From Leptolinea sp. UBA5203 (lineage in GTDB: Bacteria > Chloroflexota > Anaerolineae > Anaerolineales > Anaerolineaceae), in NCBI GenBank assembly GCA_002412765.1, contig DHVR01000032.1:1-64000 (forward strand): a stretch of DNA of 64,000 nucleotides, read 5' to 3'. Position numbers and translations under genes: made by a program. This document shows positions 17,121-24,759 of the stretch, one piece after another. The notes under the pieces are model-generated. The model saw only the letters and a program-made list of their open reading frames with translations. It did no database searches and was not told the origin of the DNA. The stretch's first letter is position 1. Each line of letters starts with the position of its first letter.

Positions 17121-17167
17121 ATTTTATTATATACTGTCAAAGGATATCATTTCCAGGTGGAGTAAAT

Positions 17168-17356
17168 ATGAAAAATCCTGAATGGACAAAGGATGAGCTT
17201 ATACTGGCTTTGGATTTATATTTCCGTGTAAATCCTAGGAGAAACACTAAGAATCATCCAGAAATAATTGGACTAAGTAAATTATTGAATGAATTGCCGA
17301 TTCATCCAAAGCATTTGATCGATGAAAAATTTCGAACTACAAATAGTAATAGGTAG
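17168..17356 (+). pseudogene. Truncated HNH-endonuclease N-terminal fragment
   Basis: A 62-codon ORF (start ATG 17,168 after GGTGGAG) reading MKNPEWTKDELILALDLYF, then NHPEIIGLSKLLNELPIHP and EKFRT. This matches the N-terminal domain of a family of putative HNH restriction endonucleases, in which FRNPNGV and then the HNH nuclease domain should follow. Here the frame runs into the 324-bp repeat at 17,345 and stops, so the nuclease domain is lost. It lies directly downstream of the tRNA-Asn 3' copies, a typical integration locus, which suggests it is a remnant of an acquired element. Confidence 0.65.
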
Positions 17357-17992
17357 GGTGGGTCGTTGACCCACCAGAATGCCGGAACAGGAATCAGACT
17401 TCCGTGCAAATGAATAGGCGTTTATATTTGATTCGGTGGGATCAAAAGCGATCCCACCCTACGAGCTAATGATCAGTCATTTTTATTTTTAGATTCCGGA
17501 TTACCCCTATTGGAGAAGAGCACATTTTGCCCCGCAAAAACCACTTGGTGAGTTAATATTTTCATTTCCCTCTTGACTCTCCCGTTGCTGGAGGCTTTAT
17601 CATCCTGGCTGTCGAAACCAATTCAAGCCACAGGAGAGTCTTATGCAAACCATCCACTTGCCTCACAAAGTAATAGGTAGGGTGGGTCGTTGACCCACCA
17701 GAATGCCGGAACAGGAATCAGACTTCCGTGCAAATGAATAGGCGTTTATATTTGATTCGGTGGGATCAAAAGCGATCCCACCCTACGAGCTAATGATCAG
17801 TCATTTTTATTTTTAGATTCCGGATTACCCCTATTGGAGAAGAGCACATTTTGCCCCGCAAAAACCACTTGGTGAGTTAATATTTTCATTTTCCCCTTGA
17901 CTCTCCCGTTGCTGGAGGCTTTATCATCCTGAACATCGAAACCAATTCAAGCCACAGGAGTGTCTTATGCAAACCATCCCCCTGCCCCACAA
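17345..17992. repeat. 324-bp tandem duplication, two copies
   Basis: 17,345-17,668 and 17,669-17,992 are direct repeats with an exact period of 324 and few substitutions. The unit carries the upstream region of the BtrH-like gene and its first codons. Copy 1 therefore has a vestigial start (ATG 17,643, MQTIHLPHKV) that stops after 16 codons when it runs into copy 2. Within each unit, a 110-bp element is bounded by the inverted repeat GTAGGGTGGG/CCCACCCTAC (17,353-17,462 and 17,677-17,786). No independent gene is seen in 17,357-17,966. Confidence 0.93.
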
Positions 17993-19019
17993 AGTGTTGG
18001 ATTATGCCTGCCCGATCAACGGGCTGGAAGATCAGTATGAATGGAAAACCGGCGTGCAATTGCCCGGTTATTTTTTGATGGATGTCAGCAACATCGGATT
18101 CCACTATTTGCGCCACAGACTGGCGCCCACCCCGCGCATGGTGATGTGGGGAACCGGCATGGGCAAAGGTCAACACGAGTTCCTCTCCGAGATCATCGGT
18201 TATACCTGGACCTGTCATGAAGGCGGCTCCTTTGAGGCTGCCTGGAAAGGTGTGCTGGCTCAATTGGCGCTGGGCAAACCGGTGATCATCGGCCTGCTGG
18301 ATATGTATCACCTGCCGCATTTCAGCAAGTTCTATCATCGTTATCACATTCCGCAGCATTTCCTGCAGGTGGTGGGTTTTGATGAAGCCAACAACGCCGC
18401 CCTGGTGCAGGACAACAGCTTGAAGGAGATTCAATCCGTGCCGCTGAAGGATTTACGGGGAGCCTGGAACGTTACTGTGCCAGGTCAGGGCAAGCCTTAT
18501 ACCTACTATCATTTGGAATTCAATCCAACCATTGCCCAGCTGGAAGAGATTCTGGTGAAGAGCTTGAAGAAACGCGCTTACATCCATCTGCATCCCGAAA
18601 AGAGCAGCATGGGCATCTCTGGATTGCGCAAAGCCGCAAAGGATGTACCCGTATGGCGTACGGAGCTGACCCCCGAACAGCTCAAAGCCTCGCTGATGTT
18701 TTTAGCCACCTTCAGCTGCAGTGTGGTACCTAATCCGCCCCAATCCCTGCTGCCCTATCCGTTGGATTTCACAGACAGCCATCAAGCCGTGCGGGATCGC
18801 TTTGCCGGGGAATTACTCCAGTTCGCGGAGCAATTCAACCAGCCGCAGTGGGCCAAGGCCGCAAGCATCTTCCAGTCCAGTGGGGAGTGTGTAGGTCAGC
18901 TCACCGATCTTGCCGTTCAGGCGATAAAAGGCAATCCGTCCGTTTTGGACCAGGCTGGATCTTTGTTTGCCCGTATCGCCGATCTGGAAGAGCAAGCCTG
19001 TCAGACCTTGCTGGATTAA
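17967..19019 (+). CDS. BtrH N-terminal / DUF4872 family protein
   Basis: A 350-aa soluble protein. The N-terminal half has YACPINGLEDQYEW, MWGTGMG, the helix region around EAAWKGVLAQLALGKPVIIGLLDMYHLPH and HFLQVVGFDEANNAALVQDN. These are features of the BtrH_N papain-like fold (acyltransfer in butirosin synthesis; C39-like), with the Cys in ACPING and the His in QHFLQVV as plausible catalytic residues. The C-terminal about 170 aa is helical and matches DUF4872 in position. No natural-product genes adjoin it. ACAGGAGTG precedes the ATG. The start lies inside copy 2 of the tandem repeat. The substrate is unknown. Confidence 0.78.
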   Translation: MQTIPLPHKVLDYACPINGLEDQYEWKTGVQLPGYFLMDVSNIGFHYLRHRLAPTPRMVMWGTGMGKGQHEFLSEIIGYTWTCHEGGSFEAAWKGVLAQLALGKPVIIGLLDMYHLPHFSKFYHRYHIPQHFLQVVGFDEANNAALVQDNSLKEIQSVPLKDLRGAWNVTVPGQGKPYTYYHLEFNPTIAQLEEILVKSLKKRAYIHLHPEKSSMGISGLRKAAKDVPVWRTELTPEQLKASLMFLATFSCSVVPNPPQSLLPYPLDFTDSHQAVRDRFAGELLQFAEQFNQPQWAKAASIFQSSGECVGQLTDLAVQAIKGNPSVLDQAGSLFARIADLEEQACQTLLD

Positions 19020-19420
19020 ATAATCAGCAACTCTCCTAAATGAGAGGGAACCTAAAGTTTTTGTGTCTGCTCGTCCTGACCAAATTTTAGGTTAGGTCAT
19101 CTTTGCGCCCCCCCCGAGGTCGGGGGGGTTGGGGGGGCAGTGTGCCTAAACCATCCCGATGATATTGATGAACAACTCACCTATATTGGAACTTCTTTTC
19201 TTCCGAATATATTCCAAACTGTGCCATTGATTTATGGTGAATAACTATTTCCTATGGCATGGTGGCGGTTTATAGCCATATTCTCAACATATTTTACAAG
19301 GTCATGCAGCCCCCCTCAATCCCCCCGACCTCGGGGGGAGGTGGTGAAATTGGGATCCTGTGCCTGGGCTGTTACAAGTTTTCCGCATGTCCCGCTGAAA
19401 AATCTGATAAGATTATCCGT
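19020..19420. repeat. Intergenic region with an inverted pair of CCCCCCGACCTCGGGGGG repeats
   Basis: Two copies of a G/C-run repeat, each with a short palindrome centred on GAGGTC/GACCTC, lie in opposite orientation at about 19,106-19,140 and 19,306-19,342. A related copy is at 54,141-54,175. No gene is seen. An open frame through the second copy merges with the MerR gene but is repeat-encoded. Confidence 0.8.
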
Positions 19421-20221
19421 ATGATGGAATATCAGATTGGGGATTTCGCCACCATTAGCCGGCTCAGCGTGAAGACTTTGCGCTATTATCATGAGATCGG
19501 CCTGCTTCTGCCCAGCCGCGTGGACCGCTTCAGCGGCTACCGTTATTTTAATGAGGCCAGTTTGGCGCGTGTGCGTTCCATCCAACAATTAAAAGCCCTG
19601 AATTTTTCGCTGATGGAGATCCATGAGATTTTATCCAACGGCGTAGAGCCGGAAGCGATCCGCATGAAAATGCGCGATAAGCTCAACGAAGTGGATCAGC
19701 AAATCGAGAATTTTCAGGAAGTGCGGGATCGGCTGCACCAGTATCTGGCGAAGGCTGCCCTGCCCTTGCTCCAACCCAACCCCATCCGCGAAGTTTATTT
19801 ACAACAGCAATTAATCGCCTCCATTCGCTTCATCGGCGAGTATCAGGAGTTGAATCAGCAAATCCCGCTCTTGATGCAAACCTGCGGACAGTTCGTCTGT
19901 GGGGCTCCCTTCTCGTTGTATTACGATCCTGAGCCTATGGCAGAGGGCGCGGATATTGAAATCTGTTTACCGGTATGCGAACCGGTGGTGGGCGGTCCGG
20001 TGCAAAGCCGTCTGCTTCCCGGCGGACGCGCGCTGACCATCCTGCACGAAGGTGCGTATGATCAAATCTCCATTTCCTATCAGGCCGTGGTGGACTACCT
20101 GCACAGTCAAAAACTCACTCCTCTTTACCCCTCGCGCGAGATGTATTTAACCGGAGGTAATCCGCAAAGTCCGCAGGAAAGTGAAAACTATAAAACAGAA
20201 ATTCAGTTTCTGGTGGCATGA
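19421..20221 (+). CDS. MerR-family regulator with GyrI-like effector domain
   Basis: Transcription regulator of the BmrR type. A MerR winged helix (YQIGDFATISRLSVKTLRYYHEIGLL, then RFSGYRYFNEASLARVRSI) is followed by a coiled dimerisation helix and, from about residue 105, a GyrI/SOUL-like effector domain (PEPMAEGADIEICLPVCEPV, YPSREMYLTGG), which binds hydrophobic ligands in drug regulators. The frame is open back to 19,259, but that part reads through a palindromic repeat; ATG 19,421 or 19,424 fits the family start. No transporter is adjacent, so its target is unknown. Confidence 0.87.
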   Translation: MMEYQIGDFATISRLSVKTLRYYHEIGLLLPSRVDRFSGYRYFNEASLARVRSIQQLKALNFSLMEIHEILSNGVEPEAIRMKMRDKLNEVDQQIENFQEVRDRLHQYLAKAALPLLQPNPIREVYLQQQLIASIRFIGEYQELNQQIPLLMQTCGQFVCGAPFSLYYDPEPMAEGADIEICLPVCEPVVGGPVQSRLLPGGRALTILHEGAYDQISISYQAVVDYLHSQKLTPLYPSREMYLTGGNPQSPQESENYKTEIQFLVA

Positions 20222-20267
20222 TCTTGAGGGTCTGGCCAATATTTTTTCAGCACTCCAATTAAAACTA

Positions 20268-20296
20268 TTGACATCACATAAGATGTGATATATGAT
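20268..20296 (+). promoter_or_regulatory. Promoter and operator of the toxin-antitoxin operon
   Basis: TTGACA (20,268-20,273), 17 nt, TATGAT (20,291-20,296). The spacer contains the inverted repeat ATCACAT-AAG-ATGTGAT, and a second pair ACATCA/TGATGT spans the same interval. The repeats between -35 and -10 are a typical autorepression site for a ribbon-helix-helix antitoxin. Confidence 0.8.
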
Positions 20297-20319
20297 GTTA
20301 ATAATCAAGGAGCCAGAAA

Positions 20320-20715
20320 ATGACACGCTATGCCCTGAATTTACCCGTAGCCTTAAAACGCGAAGCGGAAGCCTTAGCTGAGCAGCAAGGCATTTCCTTA
20401 AATCAATTTATTATGTGGTCGGTCTCTGAAAAAGTAAGTGCCTTAAAGCAGGAACTGGATGATCCCGACTTCCCCGGCATAACCTTTCGACGCGGTGCAT
20501 CTGGCTGGGTGACGCCGGTTCTGCGCGGCACCGGGATTCGCGTTCAGACATTAGTCGTAGATAGCCAAAGCGGATTGACTTGCGAGCAAATTGCCAGCGA
20601 ATACGAGTTAAAACCGGAACGCATCCGTGAAGCCCAGGCCTTCTATCATGCCCATCGCCCCGAAATTGATGCCAGCATTCTGGCTGAAAAGCAAATAGAA
20701 GAGAAGCGTGCCTAG
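20320..20715 (+). CDS. RHH-DUF433 antitoxin
   Basis: A 131-aa putative antitoxin with two parts. Residues 1-45 (RYALNLPVALKREAEALAEQQGISLNQFIMWSVSEKV) are a ribbon-helix-helix DNA-binding domain of the HicB/Arc type. Residues about 55-115 (GITFRRGASGWVTPVLRGTGIRVQTLV, then LTCEQIASEYELKPERIREAQAFYHAH) are DUF433, the usual partner of DUF5615 PIN-like toxins. AAGGAGCC precedes ATG. Its stop overlaps the toxin start by 8 nt, implying translational coupling. The upstream palindrome suggests self-repression. Fusion of RHH to DUF433 is less common than DUF433 alone. Confidence 0.83.
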   Translation: MTRYALNLPVALKREAEALAEQQGISLNQFIMWSVSEKVSALKQELDDPDFPGITFRRGASGWVTPVLRGTGIRVQTLVVDSQSGLTCEQIASEYELKPERIREAQAFYHAHRPEIDASILAEKQIEEKRA

Positions 20716-21059
20716 TCCCCGGCTGCATATGGATGCCGATACTTCGCGAGTGACCCTTTGGCGTGCTTTATGTGAACGCGGTCATGATGTCACGCGGACT
20801 CCCACCCCTTGGATGGGATTGGATGCCACAGATATTCAACAACTGCTGGGAGCAACAGCCCAGGGCCGCTGCATTTTCACCTTCAACGTCCGTGATTTTA
20901 TAGCCCTGGCACTTAACTACCCGCACCATGGGGGGGATTATCCTTTCAACTCAAAAACCTTACCCTGTTGTACTAAAGGCTCTTGATAAATTGTTGACAG
21001 AGACTAAAGCAGAGGATTGGCCTGGTCAAGTACGTTGGTTGAACGATTGGATGGCATAA
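20708..21059 (+). pseudogene. DUF5615 PIN-like toxin, frameshifted at a G7 tract
   Basis: Starting at GTG 20,708, the frame gives the DUF5615 pattern: HMDADTSRVTLWRALCERGHDV, GLDATDIQQLLGATAQGRCIFTFNVRDF, YPHHGG. At seven G residues (20,930-20,936) the frame then shifts to a divergent tail ending at 20,986. Removing one G restores the expected HHGGIILS, followed by about 35 more family-like residues and a stop at 21,059. The toxin is therefore broken, phase-variable, or carries a sequencing error. It is the partner of the overlapping DUF433 antitoxin. Confidence 0.8.
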
Positions 21060-21111
21060 ATCTCTCAGGATTGCTGCCCATTTCCCCTTGCGTGCAAATA
21101 AAAAGCGTTTG

Positions 21112-21286
21112 TGGTATACTGGAACCTGTCGAAGTTGAATCAATATACTTTTTCAACGGGCCAGGGATTTCCCTGGTTTTATTATGTCAAAATTCCGCTC
21201 TTGATCATTAATGGTGTATCCCGCTTGGCGGGGCTAAGGAGCGGGCACGGCTGGAAATCCCGGCCATGAAATCAGCACGCACCATT
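21112..21286 (+). promoter_or_regulatory. Structured leader of the DEAD-box helicase gene
   Basis: TGGTATACT (21,112-21,120) is an extended -10. The leader of about 170 nt then holds hairpin GTTGAA/TTCAAC and terminator-like CCAGGG-ATTT-CCCTGG-TTTT (21,161-21,180). A multibranch fold is closed by AATGGTG (21,210-21,216) with CACCATT (21,280-21,286), enclosing CCCGCT/AGCGGG and GGCTGG/CCGGCC stems. Long structured leaders are typical of cold-shock helicase genes; control here is inferred. Confidence 0.5.
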
Positions 21287-21299
21287 CAAGGATATTTAA

Positions 21300-22529
21300 G
21301 TGAGTTTTGATACTTTTTCATTCCACCCGCAGATTAATGCGGGCATTACTTCCGCTGGCTACAGCTCCCCTACCCCCATCCAATCCCAAACTATCCCCGC
21401 CATTCTTAATGGAACGGACGTTTTAGGCCTGGCTCAAACCGGCACCGGGAAGACCGCTGCCTTTGTGCTCCCAATTCTGGAGCGCTTGATGAAAGGCCCC
21501 CGCGGCAAATTGCGCGCCCTGATTCTAGCCCCCACCCGCGAACTGGCTGAACAAACCCATACCGCCATCACCCAACTGGGCAAACAGACCGGCTTGCGCA
21601 GCATCACCGTTTACGGTGGTGTGAGCGCCCAGCCCCAGATCAAGAATCTGAAAATGGGCGTGGATATTGTCGTCGCCTGCCCTGGACGCCTGCTGGATCT
21701 GAAAGAACAGCGCGCGATCAACCTTTCCAATATTGAAATTTTAGTACTCGATGAAGCGGATCATATGTTTGACATGGGCTTTTTGCCCTCCATCCGCCGC
21801 ATCATCGACTGCCTGCCTGAAAAACGACAGACCCTGCTCTTCTCGGCAACCATGCCGAATGAAATCCGCAACCTGGCCAAGGAAATGTTATACAGCCCGG
21901 TGACCGTGGAAATCAGCATCACCACCCCCATTGATACCATCAGCCACGTTCTCTACCCGGTGGACCAACTGCGCAAAGTGGAAATGCTGCTGCACCTTTT
22001 GGGGGATAGCGGTGACGGTCAGGTGCTGGTCTTTACCCGCACCAAGCACCGCGCCAAGAAACTGGCTCTGCAATTGATCCATGCCGGACATTCCGCCACC
22101 TCGCTGCAGGGGAATCTTTCCCAAAGCCAGCGGGATGCCGCCATGGGCGCCTTCCGCAAGGGACGCGTGAGAATCATGGTCGCCACGGATATCGCCGCTC
22201 GCGGTATTGATGTCTCCCGGGTTTCGCATGTGATCAATTTTGACGTGCCGGACACCGCGGACGCTTACACGCACCGCACCGGCCGTACCGGCCGCATGGA
22301 AAATTTGGGCATGGCCCTTTCCCTGGTCACCCAGGAAGATTTGCCGATCATTCGCACCATCGAACGCGTGATGGGGATGGATCTGGAACGCCGCAAGGTG
22401 ACAGGTTTTGAGACCACGCTGAACTATGCCCCCAGCGCCCAGGTGAAACGCGAACCCCCGCGTCCCCGCCCTCAAAACGGGAATAGCAACAACAATAATC
22501 GTTCCCGCTCTTATGCCGGAAATCGGTAG
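21300..22529 (+). CDS. DEAD-box ATP-dependent RNA helicase (RhlE-like)
   Basis: A 409-aa superfamily-2 RNA helicase that unwinds short RNA duplexes in ribosome assembly or mRNA decay. The Q motif (SPTPIQSQTIP), AQTGTGKTA, PTRELAEQ, VLDEADHMFDMGF, SAT, ATDIAARGIDVS and HRTGRTGR are all present. The C-terminal tail (PPRPRPQNGNSNNNNRSRSYAGNR) is basic and Asn/Arg-rich, resembling RNA-binding tails of RhlE-type proteins and that of the RRM protein at 44,388. The start is GTG 21,300 after AAGGATATTTAA. A long structured leader suggests post-transcriptional control. Confidence 0.94.
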   Translation: MSFDTFSFHPQINAGITSAGYSSPTPIQSQTIPAILNGTDVLGLAQTGTGKTAAFVLPILERLMKGPRGKLRALILAPTRELAEQTHTAITQLGKQTGLRSITVYGGVSAQPQIKNLKMGVDIVVACPGRLLDLKEQRAINLSNIEILVLDEADHMFDMGFLPSIRRIIDCLPEKRQTLLFSATMPNEIRNLAKEMLYSPVTVEISITTPIDTISHVLYPVDQLRKVEMLLHLLGDSGDGQVLVFTRTKHRAKKLALQLIHAGHSATSLQGNLSQSQRDAAMGAFRKGRVRIMVATDIAARGIDVSRVSHVINFDVPDTADAYTHRTGRTGRMENLGMALSLVTQEDLPIIRTIERVMGMDLERRKVTGFETTLNYAPSAQVKREPPRPRPQNGNSNNNNRSRSYAGNR

Positions 22530-22539
22530 AGAAAATCAG

Positions 22540-22571
22540 AACCGCTCATCCCCTTGGATGGGCGGTTTTTT
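22540..22571. terminator. Terminator of the helicase gene
   Basis: ACCGCTCATCC, loop CCTT, GGATGGGCGGT (one G-T pair), then TTTTT. It lies between convergent genes and can serve both. Confidence 0.87.
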
Positions 22572-22616
22572 GTGGGGGAAATTCAGGAGCTGTGTTGGAC
22601 TGGCTGAAGCCAGGGT

Positions 22617-23564
22617 TTATTGATGCATCGCAAAATAGACCAGGAAGATCCCGATGGAAATCATGGTATGCAAAACCAATACATTATTGATGTACTGTTT
22701 CTCTTCCGATTCCAAATTGGCCCGGGTATAGAGGGGCAGGATGAAAGGCGGCGGCAGAATGAGCAGGGTGAAAAGCGCGGTCTCAAAGATTTTTTCCAGC
22801 CCCAGGCTTGACCTGATCAGGAAATGATTGAGCATTAACGCCAGCGGGATGAGCAAGCCCAGGCGCAGCACAACAACGGCAGCAGCTTTGCCTAAGCCGG
22901 TCTGATTAATTTGAATCCCGTAGCCTACGACAATCAAAATCAAAGGGACGGCTAAATCCCCCAGAAATTCCAGGGTCTTCATCACCCCGCCAACCAGTGG
23001 AACCTGAATCAGGTTCTTTTGAACGCCAAGAAGGTTTAAGCCAATGCCAGCCAGGATGGCCAGCACCACTGGCGTGGAAAAAAATGTCCATAGGATCATT
23101 TTTGGGTTTTGAGAGCCATCCCGTTTAATCAAGAGCAGGGGCAGGAAGACAAACCAGATGAAGATTTCATGGCCGAGGTCAACCACGGCAATCACCCCGA
23201 TCTTCTCCAGCCCGTAGGCGGCGCCAAACAGACTTACCCCTAACATTCCGTATTCAAATCCGGTGATTAAATAAGGGAAATAAGCCACCTGGGGAAAAAA
23301 TTTCCGGCCAAGGACCTTTCCAAGCAGGAATAGCAGGATACAAAGCAAAAATACCATGCCAAAAATGATGGCATAAACCCATTTCATTTCTATTGTCAAG
23401 AAGGAGGCAAACAGGATCGCCGGCAGGGCGAAGCTGACAATCATCTTGCGGATATCTTCGATGGTGGTTTCCGCGAGAAATTTCTTGTGCTGAATCCATC
23501 CGCCCAAGGCGAGCAGCAAGAGAATGGGCAGGACTTGATTGAGGATGAGGCTGGTTTGTTCCAT
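22617..23564 (-). CDS. AEC family (auxin efflux carrier-like) transporter
   Basis: A 315-aa integral membrane protein with about ten hydrophobic helices in the two five-helix halves typical of AEC/Mem_trans proteins. The N-terminus LNQVLPILLLLALGGWIQHKKFLAETTIEDIRKMIVSFALPAILF is the family signature, and the second half begins near LEFLGDLAVPLILIVVGYGIQ. Bacterial members export or import small carboxylates such as malate or malonate; the substrate here is unknown. It is monocistronic. It converges on the helicase gene with a shared terminator. Confidence 0.85.
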   Translation of the reverse strand: MEQTSLILNQVLPILLLLALGGWIQHKKFLAETTIEDIRKMIVSFALPAILFASFLTIEMKWVYAIIFGMVFLLCILLFLLGKVLGRKFFPQVAYFPYLITGFEYGMLGVSLFGAAYGLEKIGVIAVVDLGHEIFIWFVFLPLLLIKRDGSQNPKMILWTFFSTPVVLAILAGIGLNLLGVQKNLIQVPLVGGVMKTLEFLGDLAVPLILIVVGYGIQINQTGLGKAAAVVVLRLGLLIPLALMLNHFLIRSSLGLEKIFETALFTLLILPPPFILPLYTRANLESEEKQYINNVLVLHTMISIGIFLVYFAMHQ

Positions 23565-23719
23565 AAGGGTAAGGTAGGTCTCCAGGGATAAAATCCGGGT
23601 GCTTCAGGTGTGGCGTTTGGACAAGCCGACTTAATGATTATGGCACGAAAGTTGGAAAATTGGGGGGAATAGACAGGTAAATTGCTTAGATGAAGGGAGT
23701 TGAGTAGGGAGTATAAAAA

Positions 23720-23746
23720 TCTGGACTTGAACCAAGAACCTAGCGC
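23720..23746 (-). repeat. Inverted fragment of the tRNA-Asn 3' half
   Basis: Read on the minus strand, CGCTAGGTTCTTGGTTCAAGTCCAG matches the tRNA-Asn segment from the anticodon stem through the T-arm with two substitutions in 25 positions. It stops before the acceptor stem. It is inverted relative to the tRNA at 16,822 and lies just before AT-rich, probably acquired genes. Confidence 0.7.
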
Positions 23747-23823
23747 AAGGTAAAACGGTTCAGGGGGGTAGATATATCATAAAAAAAGCAATCGATGCAT
23801 GGTTTTATTTAAATCATGGCTAA

Positions 23824-24660
23824 CTATGGAGTACTCATATTGGCTAAAAATACTTCAATGCCTAATTTCGTTATATTTCTATCTTCATCAATATAACCAC
23901 AGCCTATAGCATCATTAATCCATTCAGTAGGATAATCATCCAACGTTTTTAAGAAATGCAACTGTATCTTTTTTTTAGAATTAGGAAGTCCTACCACATT
24001 TTTATCACGATTTATCCTTTTTAGGAAATAACTAATTACTTCGGGCTCTTTAAATTGTGAGGTTCCACGGCGGCGAGATTCTTCAATCTTTGATTGCAAT
24101 TTGTTCATAGTATTTCGGACAGTATCCAATTCTCGGTCCTTTTCCATTAAGGAAGTAAGAATACTATGTTTTTCTTCCGCCTGTAATTCTGCTCGTTTCG
24201 CCAAATCCTCAATAATTTTATCTCTCTCCATAATAACTTTTTGTAATTCTTTTTCCTCTTTCTCGATTTCTTTTTTAGTTGAAGTTTCTGATGATGGAGT
24301 TTGATATATTTTGTCCCTTATTCCGCTATATCCTTCGTCTAGGTGTTTTAATCTTTCTCCAAAACCAGCTTCGATGCGACCAAGGATAATAGAAATATCC
24401 TTGGTGAATTTGTATGTATTGTCATAAAAAAGATTAGAAGTATCTGTCGCTTTGTAATAAAACATAACAGCTAACATGATAGAAAATATAGCCAAAATTA
24501 CAGATAGTAAATCAGAGAAATCAAAATTGGATAGGTCAATTGGTGTTGAAATTAATTTATAGAGGATAACACCTACGACAGATAATATTACAATGACCTT
24601 CGTCAATAAGTTAATAATAACTATTATTGAATATTCTTTATTTTCATTATCTTCTCTCAT
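23824..24660 (-). CDS. Unrecognised membrane-anchored coiled-coil protein
   Basis: Family not recognised. The 278-aa protein has two TM helices near the N-terminus (IIVIINLLTKVIVILSVVGVIL and LLSVILAIFSIMLAVMFYYKA), then a long charged heptad-like coiled coil (about residues 115-205, rich in K/E). A C-terminal domain of about 65 residues (EVISYFLKRINRDKNVVGLPNS..., DAIGCGYIDEDRNITKLG) resembles a small winged-helix. Start ATG 24,660 follows GGAGG by 5 nt. It is much richer in AT than its neighbours, which suggests transfer. A membrane sensor or defence role is possible but unsupported. Confidence 0.7.
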   Translation of the reverse strand: MREDNENKEYSIIVIINLLTKVIVILSVVGVILYKLISTPIDLSNFDFSDLLSVILAIFSIMLAVMFYYKATDTSNLFYDNTYKFTKDISIILGRIEAGFGERLKHLDEGYSGIRDKIYQTPSSETSTKKEIEKEEKELQKVIMERDKIIEDLAKRAELQAEEKHSILTSLMEKDRELDTVRNTMNKLQSKIEESRRRGTSQFKEPEVISYFLKRINRDKNVVGLPNSKKKIQLHFLKTLDDYPTEWINDAIGCGYIDEDRNITKLGIEVFLANMSTP

Positions 24661-24759
24661 ACTATCCTCCAAAAATTCTTACGTTGAAATTACCATTAAG
24701 TATTTAATGGTAATTTCGAATATTTCGCTACTTACTTTATAACTGGTTATCGAAAACAA

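Noticed and set aside
17353..17787. CRISPR-like array from the two palindromic copies
   Set aside because: There are only two copies with a period of 324 and no spacers or cas genes; this is a tandem duplication.
17886..18434. Minus-strand frame opposite the BtrH-like gene
   Set aside because: No SD or family match, and it runs through the tandem repeat and the real gene's start.
19259..19420. N-terminal extension of the MerR gene
   Set aside because: It reads through a palindromic repeat and unrelated sequence; the MerR family start is at 19,421-19,424.
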